64,000 nt of DNA from Flavobacterium sp. SCGC AAA160-P02. GTDB lineage: Bacteria; Bacteroidota; Bacteroidia; Flavobacteriales; Flavobacteriaceae. The stretch lies in assembly GCA_000383355.1 (NCBI GenBank), contig KB911146.1, forward strand, positions 51,701 through 115,700. The letters are read 5' to 3'. Position 1 is the stretch's first letter. Each line of letters opens with the position of its first letter. Under the pieces are notes generated by a model that did not search any database, was not told the origin of the DNA, and saw only the letters and a program-made list of their open reading frames with translations. This document shows positions 25,960-35,428 of this stretch, piece after piece. The translations under genes and the position numbers were made by a program.

Positions 25960-27654
25960 TTATATTTTAGTATCAATAAGTTGAATCATTTCATTTTCTA
26001 GTAGGTTGGTTTTATCATAGATATTTTTTGCATCAGAAAGTATTTGTTCAGCAAAACTTCTATCTTTTATATCTTTTGCATTAATTCTAACATTAAAATA
26101 GGCACCAACTACAGCGGTTCTTGCGCACAATGCTCCAACACCAGCGTCAGATAATGAGTTTTGCAAACCTTCTTTTGCCATAGCCATCATTACTTCCATA
26201 GAGCTGTATGCAGTTTCCATCACTTTAAAAGGTATTTCGGTTGCATATTTGGTAGCATTTTCAATAGCTTCTTTTCTAAGTGTTGTTTCAGTTTCATTAG
26301 ATTTTGGGAGTCTAAATCCTTCAATTATTTTATTAAAAGCATTGGTATCTTCATCAACTAAGAAAAGTAACTCGTTTTTATAACGCTGGCCTTTTACAGC
26401 CCACTGAGAATAAAACTCCCACTTCTCATCCCAACCTGGTTTGTGTGCAGATAAATTAGCAACCATAGTCCCTAAAGAAACACCTAATGCACCAACATAA
26501 GCGGCAATAGAACCACCACCAGGGGCCATAGATTCAGAGGCTGTTTCATCTGCAAACTCTTTTACAGTAAAATCCACTAATTTATTGTTACCATTGGCAT
26601 TCATTACATATTCTATGATTCTTTCTTCTGGATTAAATGGTTTTAAATCATCTAGACCAAGAGATTTAATAGCAATATTTATTTTATCAGCCTCACTAAT
26701 TCCTAGAGATCGTTCTTGCTTTAATAAAAAGTAATCTGCAGCATCTAACATGGCCTGTAACGGAACCAAACCAACCAATTCGGATCCTGTGACTCTAATA
26801 CCTCTTTTGTCTGCAGCTTTTAATGTTTCATCAAATGCTTCATGCATAGAGGTAATAGAAATATTGGTTAAATTGTATGAGATTTGAGCGATGCCATATT
26901 CTTCTATATACCAACCAATACCTTTTACGGCCTTTAATTTTCCAGGAATCCTTACAGGCTCTCCATTAGCATCTAATACTTTTTTTCCTGTAACAGGGTT
27001 TCCTTCCCGTTTTACTCTTCCTGCTTCTCTAATATCAAAAGCTATAGCATTGGCTCGTCTAGTAGAGGTAGTGTTTAAATTTATATTATAAGCAATTAAA
27101 AAATCTCTTGCAGAGATGGCAGTTACTCCTGTGCTTTTTGTATTTGAATTGTATATAGCTGGCCCAAAGTCTGGTGTCCAGTTGGTATCTGATAATTTAT
27201 TTTCTAAGCCCTCGTATTCACCAGAGCGAACAGTAGCTAAATTCTTACGGTCTTCTTTAGTAGCAGCGTTTTCATAATAATAACCTGATATCCCCAATTC
27301 TTCTCCAACTCTTTTTCCTAACAGGTGGGCATAATTAGCAGTTTCATCCATAGAAATATTAGCAATAGGAATTAAAGGACAAACATCTGTAGCACCAAAC
27401 CTAGGGTGTTCTCCAGTTTGCTTACTCATGTCTATTAGTTCACTAGCTTTTTTAATTAGTCTAAAGGCAGCTTCTATAACTTGTGCTGGTTCACCAACAA
27501 AGGTAATAACGGTTCTATTAGTTGCTTTTCCTGGGTCTATGTCTAATAACTTAACTCCTTCAACCTCCGTAACAACATGAGCAATTGTATTAATTTTTTT
27601 TAGATCTCTTCCTTCACTAATATTTGGAACACATTCAATAATTTGCTGTTTCAT
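25960..27654 (-). CDS. Fused glutamate formimidoyltransferase - formimidotetrahydrofolate cyclodeaminase (FTCD)
   Basis: A 564-residue bifunctional enzyme of histidine degradation and folate one-carbon metabolism. The N-terminal formiminotransferase half (about residues 1-330) has ECVPNISEGRDLKKI, HPRFGATDVCPLIPI and GSELVGLVP. The C-terminal cyclodeaminase half (about 355-564) has SMAPGGGSIAAYVGALGVSLG and DEDTNAFNKI. It transfers the formimino group from formiminoglutamate to tetrahydrofolate and then forms methenyl-THF. Other hut genes are not in the window. It precedes the GNAT gene in one unit. Confidence 0.92.
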   Translation of the reverse strand: MKQQIIECVPNISEGRDLKKINTIAHVVTEVEGVKLLDIDPGKATNRTVITFVGEPAQVIEAAFRLIKKASELIDMSKQTGEHPRFGATDVCPLIPIANISMDETANYAHLLGKRVGEELGISGYYYENAATKEDRKNLATVRSGEYEGLENKLSDTNWTPDFGPAIYNSNTKSTGVTAISARDFLIAYNINLNTTSTRRANAIAFDIREAGRVKREGNPVTGKKVLDANGEPVRIPGKLKAVKGIGWYIEEYGIAQISYNLTNISITSMHEAFDETLKAADKRGIRVTGSELVGLVPLQAMLDAADYFLLKQERSLGISEADKINIAIKSLGLDDLKPFNPEERIIEYVMNANGNNKLVDFTVKEFADETASESMAPGGGSIAAYVGALGVSLGTMVANLSAHKPGWDEKWEFYSQWAVKGQRYKNELLFLVDEDTNAFNKIIEGFRLPKSNETETTLRKEAIENATKYATEIPFKVMETAYSSMEVMMAMAKEGLQNSLSDAGVGALCARTAVVGAYFNVRINAKDIKDRSFAEQILSDAKNIYDKTNLLENEMIQLIDTKI

Positions 27655-27729
27655 AAGAGTTATTTTTTTACTTCAACGTAAAAATAGTACGATTAAACGA
27701 AAAAACATATGATATCTTTTAAAATAAAT

Positions 27730-27737
27730 TATATTTG
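27730..27737 (+). promoter_or_regulatory. Promoter -7 element (TATATTTG) at the head of the polysaccharide locus
   Basis: A TAnnTTTG match 24 bases before the wzm ATG and downstream of the divergent FTCD gene. It is the first promoter-like site before 21 co-directional genes. The overlapping in-frame TTG start at 27735 would lie inside this element and is therefore rejected. Confidence 0.5.
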
Positions 27738-27761
27738 CTTTACCCTAAAATAAATTTATTT

Positions 27762-28610
27762 ATGCAACAGAAATGGCTCTTTGTCATTACTCCTAAAACC
27801 AAACTTATAGATTTAAACTTAAAAGAAGTTTGGCAGTACCGAGATTTACTCATGCTCTTTGTAAAAAGAGATGTTATTACCTTGTATAAACAAACAATTT
27901 TAGGACCACTTTGGTATTTAATTCAACCTTTGTTTACCTCTGTAATTTTTACCTTGGTTTTTAATAATGTAGCAGGTATACAAACAGGAGTTATTCCTCC
28001 TTTCTTATTTAATTTAGCGGGAATTACTACCTGGAATTATTTTAAAGAATGCCTCACAGCAACTTCGGATACCTTTAAGAAAAATGAACAAATTTTTGGA
28101 AAAGTATACTTTCCTAGAATTATTATGCCAATGTCTATAGTTCTCTCCAATTTGTTAAAATTTGGAATACAATTACTTATTTTAATTGCCTTTTATCTTT
28201 ATTATGCATTGTATGCTGGTGCGGCTATTAGACCTAGTGAATACTTATTTTTATTTCCTGTATTAGTACTATGCATGGGTATGTTAGGTTTAGGTCTAGG
28301 GATGATTATTTCGTCTATGGTTACAAAATATAGAGATTTAACATTCTTAGTAAGTTTTGGAATACAATTACTCATGTATATCTCTTTGGTGGTCATACCA
28401 CTCTCTTTATTTCAAGAAAAAGGAGTTGAGTGGTTGGTGATGTACAACCCTATGGGATATATCATAGAAATGGCCCGTTTTCTTTTATTAAACGAAGGAA
28501 ATATCTCTCAATTTGGAGTTATATACACTATTGTTTCTTCAATTCTGGCATTACTATTTGGGATTGTTATTTTTAATAAGACAGAAAAAACATTTATAGA
28601 TACCATATAA
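27762..28610 (+). CDS. wzm: Polysaccharide ABC exporter permease (Wzm-type)
   Basis: An integral inner-membrane protein of 282 residues with about six membrane helices, ABC-2 type. The N-terminal part LKEVWQYRDLLMLFVKRDV and TILGPLWYLIQPLFTS is characteristic of Wzm/TagG/KpsM permeases that export lipid-linked O-antigen or capsule glycans. The ATG at 27762 is chosen; the frame extends to a TTG at 27735 that lies in the promoter. The stop overlaps the next start (TAATG), so it is coupled with the Wzt ATPase. Confidence 0.9.
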   Translation: MQQKWLFVITPKTKLIDLNLKEVWQYRDLLMLFVKRDVITLYKQTILGPLWYLIQPLFTSVIFTLVFNNVAGIQTGVIPPFLFNLAGITTWNYFKECLTATSDTFKKNEQIFGKVYFPRIIMPMSIVLSNLLKFGIQLLILIAFYLYYALYAGAAIRPSEYLFLFPVLVLCMGMLGLGLGMIISSMVTKYRDLTFLVSFGIQLLMYISLVVIPLSLFQEKGVEWLVMYNPMGYIIEMARFLLLNEGNISQFGVIYTIVSSILALLFGIVIFNKTEKTFIDTI

Positions 28611-29914
28611 TGATGAAAGATGATGTTATATTAAAAGTAGAAAACCTATCCAAACAATATCGTTTAGGCCTAGTTGGTACTGGTACTATTAGTCATGATT
28701 TTAATAGATTTCTAGCTAGAATTAGAGGAAAAGAAGATCCGTATTTAAAAATTGGAGAATCAAATGATCGTTCAACTAAAGGAACTTCAGAATATGTGTG
28801 GGCTTTAAAGGATATTAATTTTGAAGTAAAACGAGGAGAAATACTAGGTATTATTGGTAAAAATGGTGCTGGTAAATCTACCTTATTAAAGATACTTTCT
28901 AAAGTAACTGGCCCCACAACTGGTGCTATAAAATCTAAAGGAAGAATAGCTTCTTTATTAGAAGTTGGTACCGGGTTTCACCCAGAAATGACAGGTAAAG
29001 AAAACATCTTTTTAAACGGTGCTATTCTAGGAATGACCAAAAAAGAAATTTCTAGTAAACTAGATGAAATCATTGAATTTTCTGGCTGTGAACGTTATGT
29101 AGAAACCCCTGTAAAACGCTATTCTAGCGGTATGAAAGTACGACTAGCTTTTGCTGTAGCCGCATTTTTAGAACCAGATATTTTAGTTGTAGATGAAGTG
29201 CTGGCAGTTGGAGATGCTGAGTTTCAAAAAAAGGCCATTGGGAAGATGCAAGATATTTCTAGCCAAGGAGGAAGAACTGTTTTGTTTGTGAGTCATGATA
29301 TGGCTGCGGTGAAAAATTTGTGTAGTAGGTTACTTGTGTTAGGAATGGGTAAAGATGAATATAAAGGCGATGTTGAAGAGGGAATAGATTTATACCTAGA
29401 GGATTCCATTAAAAATCAAAATTTTAATTTATTATCAATTAAACAACGTAATGGTAACAGAAAAGCTATGTTTAAGTCAATTTCTTTATCCTACATTATG
29501 AACGAAAAACTGTATGAAAAAGTTAAGAGTGTTAAATCTGGATGTTCAAAATTTTTCATTGACATTACAATTTGCAGTGATAATAATTTCGGAAGAGAAA
29601 TAGATTTGGCAATTGGTATAAGTGATTCAAGAAATATACCAGTTTGTAATATAAGCAATGAATTTACAAAAGATAAATTATTATTAACTGATAAAGAAAC
29701 AACTATTCGTTATGAAATTGATTCATTTAATTTAAGAGCAATGAGTTATAATATTACTTTGTGGGGTAAGTTTAAACATGATTCCGTATTTGATAATTTG
29801 CAAAACCAAATTAACTTTGATGTTTTAGAGACTGATTTTTTTAATTCGGGCAATTTACCTAGAAGAAGTCAACATGGATATCTGTTATTGAAAAATAAAG
29901 CTTATGTTTTATGA
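28610..29914 (+). CDS. wzt: Polysaccharide ABC exporter ATPase (Wzt-type) with C-terminal domain
   Basis: A 434-residue cytosolic ATPase partner of Wzm. The nucleotide-binding domain (about residues 1-250) has Walker A GKNGAGKSTLLKIL, signature YSSGMKVRLAFAVA and Walker B DILVVDEVLAVGDAE. The C-terminal region (about 260-434) is beta-rich, as in Wzt proteins where it binds the modified non-reducing end of the glycan and couples chain end to export. If that holds here, the exported glycan carries a terminal modification. A second ATG at 28613 is an alternative start. Confidence 0.9.
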   Translation: MMKDDVILKVENLSKQYRLGLVGTGTISHDFNRFLARIRGKEDPYLKIGESNDRSTKGTSEYVWALKDINFEVKRGEILGIIGKNGAGKSTLLKILSKVTGPTTGAIKSKGRIASLLEVGTGFHPEMTGKENIFLNGAILGMTKKEISSKLDEIIEFSGCERYVETPVKRYSSGMKVRLAFAVAAFLEPDILVVDEVLAVGDAEFQKKAIGKMQDISSQGGRTVLFVSHDMAAVKNLCSRLLVLGMGKDEYKGDVEEGIDLYLEDSIKNQNFNLLSIKQRNGNRKAMFKSISLSYIMNEKLYEKVKSVKSGCSKFFIDITICSDNNFGREIDLAIGISDSRNIPVCNISNEFTKDKLLLTDKETTIRYEIDSFNLRAMSYNITLWGKFKHDSVFDNLQNQINFDVLETDFFNSGNLPRRSQHGYLLLKNKAYVL

Positions 29915-29971
29915 TGTGCTATAATATTGAAATCAATATTTATTAGTAACTAATATTTAAATCAAACTTTT

Positions 29972-30920
29972 ATGAGTCCTACTTTGTCAGTAATTATTGC
30001 AACATACAATAGAGAAAATTTGGTTATTCAAACTTTAAACTCTATCAAGAATCAAACCTATAAAGATTTTGAGTGCATTATTGTTAATGATCAATCTACA
30101 GATAATACGTTTAATGTTATTAGCGACTTTATTAAGTCCGATAATAGGTTTACATTATATTCAAGACCAAATTCAAAATCTAAAGGGATGTCAAGTTCCA
30201 GAAATTATGGGTATACATTATCTAATGGGCAATATGTTAACTGGTTTGATGACGATGATATAATGCATCCTGAGTGTTTAGAAAAAAAAATGAACGTAAT
30301 ACTTGAAAAAAAATTAGATTTTGTGAGCTGTGAAATAGCTTATTTTAATGATTCCATAGATAAATATGAAAAAATTGAGAATGATTATGATATGAGTAAT
30401 ATTTTTCAAAATTATTTTAAAGGTTCTATTTCTTTTTACTCAATTTGTAGTTTGTGGAAAAAATCTTTTTTAGATAAAAACTCATTTGTATTTAACGAGG
30501 ATAACAAATTACTTGTAGATTGGGTATTTAATATCAATGTTCTTTTTACAAACCCTAAGTATTACTTAATTAAGGAAGTTTTAACTTTTTATAGAAAACA
30601 TGAAAAATCAATTTCTGGTAAGCTAGCATCTTATAATGAAAGTTATATTTTTCAAGAGTATCAAATTAGGTGTAAGATGTTTGAAATATTTAAATCGAAA
30701 AACCTTGTAAATAAAGAATTAAATTTATGGTATTGCAAAAGACTTGTTTTTTTTGTTGAGAGCATTGCTGTTAAAAAATGATTCAAGATCTAATAAAATT
30801 TTAATAGATATTTTAAAGGTTAGAAATGATAAAGATATTCTTTTGTTTAAAATTAGAACATTAATTGGTTTTCTTACTTACAAAACTATTAAAAAAGGAT
30901 ATAAATTTCTTTCAAATTAG
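29972..30920 (+). pseudogene. Family 2 glycosyltransferase, frameshifted at a T8 tract (possibly phase-OFF)
   Basis: The frame from 29972 gives a GT-A glycosyltransferase with SVIIATYNRENLVIQTLNS, the VNDQSTDN loop and the D-x-D region WFDDDDIMHPE, but it stops at 30781 after WYCKRLVFFVESIAVKK. In the +1 frame, coding continues without a stop to 30920 (LLRALLLKNDSRSNKILIDI, then a basic end GYKFLSN). Removing one T from the T8 run at 30747-30754 joins both parts into about 315 residues. As written it yields a 269-residue protein that may still be active, since the catalytic core is intact. Sequencing error, phase variation and true decay are all open. Confidence 0.75.
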
Positions 30921-30924
30921 AATT

Positions 30925-32081
30925 ATGAAAATACTCTTCGTCTGTATGCAATATATTCATTCAGCCAGATGGATAAATCAATTAAAAGATTCTGAACATG
31001 AAATCTTCCTTTTTGATTGTTTAGATATGCCGATACATGAAGATTTAAAATGGACTAAATATACAGATAATTGGAGTCAGCGAAAACTAACCTATATAAA
31101 GGGTGAATTTTGGTTAGAAAAGAATTTCCCCTTTCTATTTAGTAAAATTGAACCATTTTTAAAAGTAACTGCTTCAGAAAAATTAAAAGAATTGATAAAA
31201 CAAATCAAACCAGATTTAGTGCATTCTTTAGAGATGCAATCTGAAAGTTACCCATTGATTAAAGTTAGAAAGAAAATACATTTTAAATGGGCATATTCTT
31301 GTTGGGGTAATGATGTTTTTTTTTATAAGGATTTAGATGCTCATAAATTTAAAATTAATGAAGTTATAGCCCTCTTGGACTATTGTTTTTTAGAATGTGA
31401 GAGAGATAAAAAGTTAATAAAATCGATAAATAATACTACAAAAGTTCTTGGAACTAAATTTCCTGGAGGAGGAGGTTATAAAATCAATAAATATAAAACA
31501 CATTCTAAACCATTAAAGGAAAGGAAATTAATAATTATAAAAGGATACGAACATAAGTTTGGTAGAGCATTAAGTGTTTTAAAAGCCTTAGAGTTTATAA
31601 TTGATGACATTAAAAGCATTGATATATATATATATATTCTGCTCATAAAATTGTTATTGAAAAAATATTTGAGTTTAATGAAAAATATAACTTAAATATA
31701 GAATACTCCTCTCGTTATAATCAATTAACACATTCTGAATTACTAGAGAAATTTGGGCAAGCAAAAATTGCTATAGGCAATAATATTTCAGATGGGGTTC
31801 CTAACACATTACTAGAAGCTATTATTTGTGGAGCGTTTCCAATCCAATCAAACCCAGGAGGAGCATCAGAAGATTATATTGTTCACAATAAAAACGGGCT
31901 GTTAATAAAAAACCCAGAAGACAGTAAAGAAATAGCAAAACAGATAAAAAAAGCACTAATCAACGATGAGTTGTTAAAAAATGCTTTTAGTATAAACCAA
32001 GAAATAGCAAAAAAACTCGATCATAACTTAATTAAAAAAGAAGTTTTGAAAGCATATAAACAGATAGAAGCTGATGTCTAA
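30925..32081 (+). pseudogene. GT-B glycosyltransferase, frameshifted at an (AT)8 repeat (possibly phase-OFF)
   Basis: Frame one (from ATG 30925, MKILFVCMQYIHSARWINQL) encodes the N-terminal GT-B domain and runs out at 31695, just after the repeat. The other frame from about 31637 to 32081 encodes a perfect GT-4-type C-terminal domain: KIAIGNNISDGVPNTLLEA, FPIQSNPGGASEDYI and NKNGLLIKNPED. Removing one AT from the (AT)8 run at 31622-31637 joins them (SIDIYIYSAHKIVIEK) into about 384 residues. The truncated form lacks the donor-binding half and should be inactive. A T9 tract at 31316-31324 is in frame. The next gene starts inside the last codons. Confidence 0.8.
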
Positions 32082-33267
32082 AAACATTCTTTTTATAGTA
32101 AATACAGGAACTATTTCATCTAATGAAAATGGAGGTGCTTCTGTATATTATAGTCATTTAGAAATTTTACACAAAGCAGGTTTTAAAATACAATTGCTAG
32201 CTGTAGAATGGTCAAATTCTATATTATATAAAAAAGAAGATTATATTGAGATTCAACATATGGTTGATGCGATTATTCCATTTAAGCCAGAAGTTGAACT
32301 TCCCAAAAAAGGAATAGCTAGAATTATTGATGCTATTATTTCTCCAGAAATTTTTGAATATTATTTTATAAATCGAAAGAACACATTTTTTTTAAATGAA
32401 TTAGTTCTTAAAAAATCAGTTGACATTGTGTGGTCTGAATGGAGATGGGCAGGCTTATTAGCTTGGTATTCGAAATTAAAAATTCCTGTTATTTATGCAC
32501 ATCACGATTGGGAATATAAACTGGCTAAGCTTCGATCAAAAAGAACTTTCTTTGGTAGGTTTCACACATTTCAAAAGAAAAGAGTTGAATTTAAATTAGT
32601 AAAAGGAGTAGAAGGTTGTATCTCTGGGTCAGTTACAGAAACTAAAGAAATAATACAAATTTCAAAAAAGAAAGCATTATATATTCCTACAACTTATAAA
32701 GAGGTAACGCCAAAACTTTTACCAAATTCAATTCCAAATATTATTCATTTAGGTGGTATGGGAACAACCGCAAATCGCTTAGGCTTAGAGCGTTTTTTAG
32801 ACGTTTGTTGGGGTAAAGTTAAGAAGAAACACCCAAGCATTAAATTAATTGTTATCGGTAGCTTAAAACAAGCATCAAATACTTTGTTAGAAAAGCTTAA
32901 CGATTCAAATATTGAATGTTTAGGTTTTGTAAAAGACTTATTAGAAGTAATGCATCCTCAAGATATTCATATAATTCCATGGGAGTATAACACGGGTACA
33001 AGAACAAGACTACCATTGGTTTTAAATTATGAGCAAGTTTTAGTTGCAACTAAAGAATCTGTGAAAGCGTTTCCTGAGATAAAAGATAAACAAAACGCAA
33101 TATTATGTAATATACTTGATGAAATGACATTAAATATTATTAATATAATTAAACATAAAAACAGAATATATGAGTTGAGCAAAGCAGGAAAAGAAACTTT
33201 TATTGAAAAATTCACCTGTAATAGTAACGTTGAAAAATTAAAAACATTTATAGAAAAAATATCATGA
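32074..33267 (+). CDS. Glycosyltransferase, GT-B fold
   Basis: A 397-residue protein with an N-terminal Rossmann-like acceptor domain beginning NILFIVNTGTISSNENGGASV. The C-terminal half has the donor-domain pattern IHLGGMGTTANRLGLERFLDV, IKLIVIGSL and IECLGFVKDLLEVMHPQDI. The late IPWEYNTGTRTRLPL replaces the usual E-x7-E signature region, so it is a divergent family-4-like or family-1-like enzyme. It overlaps the preceding glycosyltransferase by 8 bases and neuB by 4 bases. Sugar donor unknown. Confidence 0.75.
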   Translation: MSKNILFIVNTGTISSNENGGASVYYSHLEILHKAGFKIQLLAVEWSNSILYKKEDYIEIQHMVDAIIPFKPEVELPKKGIARIIDAIISPEIFEYYFINRKNTFFLNELVLKKSVDIVWSEWRWAGLLAWYSKLKIPVIYAHHDWEYKLAKLRSKRTFFGRFHTFQKKRVEFKLVKGVEGCISGSVTETKEIIQISKKKALYIPTTYKEVTPKLLPNSIPNIIHLGGMGTTANRLGLERFLDVCWGKVKKKHPSIKLIVIGSLKQASNTLLEKLNDSNIECLGFVKDLLEVMHPQDIHIIPWEYNTGTRTRLPLVLNYEQVLVATKESVKAFPEIKDKQNAILCNILDEMTLNIINIIKHKNRIYELSKAGKETFIEKFTCNSNVEKLKTFIEKIS

Positions 33268-34262
33268 CATTTATTATAGCAGAAATAGCACAAGCACATG
33301 ATGGTAGTTTAGGTCTGGCACACGCATATATAGATGCTGTTGCAAAAACAGGTTGCAATGCTATAAAGTTTCAAACACATATAGCTGATGCCGAAAGTAG
33401 TATTCATGAACCTTTTAGAGTAAAATTTTCTAAACAAGATACCACTAGATATGAGTATTGGCATCGTATGGAGTTTACTTTAGATCAGTGGAGAGGTTTA
33501 AAAACACATTGTGATGAAGTAGGTCTAGAGTTTATAAGTTCCCCATTTAGCAACGCTGCTGTTGATTTATTAGAAAAAGTTGGAGTTAAGCGTTATAAAG
33601 TAGGATCTGGAGAAGTAAACAATTTTGTTTTATTAGAAAAAATTTCACAAACAGGAAAGCCTATAATTATTTCATCAGGAATGAGTTCATTTGAAGAGCT
33701 TGACAAAACTGTATTGTTTTTAAGAGAACGAAAAGTAGATTTTTCAATTTTACAGTGTACAACTTCTTATCCAACGGCTCCAAAACAATACGGATTAAAT
33801 GTCATCAAAGAATTTAAAGAAAGATATAAGGTTCCAGTTGGTTTTTCTGATCATTCTGCCTCTACAGAAGCTTGTATTGTAGCTACTGCATTAGGAGCAG
33901 AAATTTTAGAATTTCATGTTGTTTTTGATAAAGAAATGTTTGGACCAGATGCTAAATCATCCTTAACATTAAAAGAAACAAAACAATTGGTTAAGGCCGT
34001 TACTAATATTAATACTGCCTTAAAAAATCCAATTGATAAGAGAGATAATTCAGAATTTGATACTCTAAAATCTATTTTCGAAAAATCACTAGCTGTAAAT
34101 AAGAATCTTCATAAAGGACATATAATTTCCTTTTCTGATTTAGAAACAAAAAAACCTAAAGGATTTGGAATTCTTGCAAATGAATATGAAAATATCATAG
34201 GAAAAAAATTAACATCGAGTTTAAATAAGTTTGATTTTTTAAATTATTCAGACTTTAAATAG
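33264..34262 (+). CDS. neuB: N-acetylneuraminate (nonulosonate) synthase
   Basis: A 332-residue cytosolic enzyme that condenses a hexosamine (ManNAc type) with phosphoenolpyruvate to form a nine-carbon sialic-type acid. The TIM-barrel part (about residues 1-265) has FIIAEIAQAHDGSLGLA, NAIKFQTH, SGMSSFEEL, LQCTTSYPTAP and VGFSDHSAS. The C-terminal SAF antifreeze-like domain (about 275-332) has SLAVNKNLHKGHIISFSDLE. It starts the neuB-neuC-neuA set. Legionaminate or related synthases belong to the same family, so the exact sugar is not decided by sequence inspection. Confidence 0.92.
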   Translation: MTFIIAEIAQAHDGSLGLAHAYIDAVAKTGCNAIKFQTHIADAESSIHEPFRVKFSKQDTTRYEYWHRMEFTLDQWRGLKTHCDEVGLEFISSPFSNAAVDLLEKVGVKRYKVGSGEVNNFVLLEKISQTGKPIIISSGMSSFEELDKTVLFLRERKVDFSILQCTTSYPTAPKQYGLNVIKEFKERYKVPVGFSDHSASTEACIVATALGAEILEFHVVFDKEMFGPDAKSSLTLKETKQLVKAVTNINTALKNPIDKRDNSEFDTLKSIFEKSLAVNKNLHKGHIISFSDLETKKPKGFGILANEYENIIGKKLTSSLNKFDFLNYSDFK

Positions 34263-34270
34263 AAATAAAT

Positions 34271-35428
34271 ATGACCCCTAGAAAAATATGTGTAGTTGTT
34301 ACTGCAAGGCCATCTTATAGCCGTGTAAAAACAGTGCTTACAGCCATTAAAAATCACCCTACGTTGGAATTACAATTAGTAATTGCAGGTTCTGCATTAC
34401 TAGGTAGATATGGAAATGCAGTTGATTTTATAGAAAAGGACGGTTTTGAAATAGCTGAAAAAGTATTTATGATCCTTGAAGGAGAAAATCCAACGGCAAT
34501 GGCAAAAACTACAGGTTTAGGAGTAATGGAACTCTCGAATGTGTTTTATAAGTTACAACCAGATGCTGTTATAACCATTGCAGATCGTTTTGAAACAATT
34601 GCAACTTCAATTGCTGCTTCCTATCAAAATATAGCCTTAGTCCATTTACAAGGAGGTGAAGTTACTGGGAATATTGATGAGAAAGTGAGACATGCCAACA
34701 CAAAGTTGGCAGATATACATATAGTGGCTTCAGAAGATGCTAGAACGCGTGTTATAAAAATGGGTGAAGCTCCTGATAAAGTATTCAATACAGGTTGTCC
34801 TTCTATTGACATAGCAAGAGAAATAAAAGCATCATCAAGTTTAGATTTTAATCCTATTGATAAATATGGTGGAGTTGGAAAAGTAATTAACTGGAAAGAC
34901 GGCTATATTGTTGTAATGCAGCATCCGGTAACTACAGAATATAATTCTGCCAAAGAAGATGTGTTAAAAACACTAGAAGCAGTAAATGAATTAAATATTC
35001 CTACTTTTTGGTTTTGGCCAAATGTAGACGCAGGTTCAGATGGCACATCTAATGGAATTAGAACATTTAGAGAAGTACATCAACCAGAAAATATTCATTT
35101 TTTTAAAAACATGGAGCCTACAGACTTTTTAAAATTATTAGCAAATAGTAATTGTTTAATTGGTAATTCTAGTGTTGGTATTAGAGAATGTGCCTATTTA
35201 GCAGTGCCTGTTGTGAATATTGGTACGAGACAAAATAGAAGGCAAAGGGCTTCAAATGTTACTGATGTAATGTATCACAAAGAAGACATTAAAAGGGCAA
35301 TAAACGAAAGAATATCGGCAAAAAGTATTGTTTCAGAAACTATTTACGGCGATGGAAACTCAGGAGATAAAATTGCAGATATTTTAGCAAATGTAGCATT
35401 GACCTTTCATAAAACAATTACATATTAA
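34271..35428 (+). CDS. neuC: UDP-N-acetylglucosamine 2-epimerase, hydrolysing (NeuC/LegG type)
   Basis: A 385-residue GT-B-fold enzyme that converts UDP-GlcNAc (or a UDP-diNAc-sugar in the LegG branch) to a free ManNAc-type sugar plus UDP, supplying NeuB. The segment LVHLQGGEVTGNIDEKVRHA is the NeuC hallmark, and VMQHPVTTEYN and IGNSSVGIRECAYLAVPVVN are active-site blocks. Nine bases separate it from neuB. The last base overlaps neuA (TAATG). Confidence 0.9.
   Translation: MTPRKICVVVTARPSYSRVKTVLTAIKNHPTLELQLVIAGSALLGRYGNAVDFIEKDGFEIAEKVFMILEGENPTAMAKTTGLGVMELSNVFYKLQPDAVITIADRFETIATSIAASYQNIALVHLQGGEVTGNIDEKVRHANTKLADIHIVASEDARTRVIKMGEAPDKVFNTGCPSIDIAREIKASSSLDFNPIDKYGGVGKVINWKDGYIVVMQHPVTTEYNSAKEDVLKTLEAVNELNIPTFWFWPNVDAGSDGTSNGIRTFREVHQPENIHFFKNMEPTDFLKLLANSNCLIGNSSVGIRECAYLAVPVVNIGTRQNRRQRASNVTDVMYHKEDIKRAINERISAKSIVSETIYGDGNSGDKIADILANVALTFHKTITY

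Noticed and set aside
31316..31324. T9 tract in the (AT)8-split glycosyltransferase as a frameshift site
   Set aside because: The reading frame is intact across it (NDVFFYK), so it explains nothing in this sequence, though it could vary in other cells.
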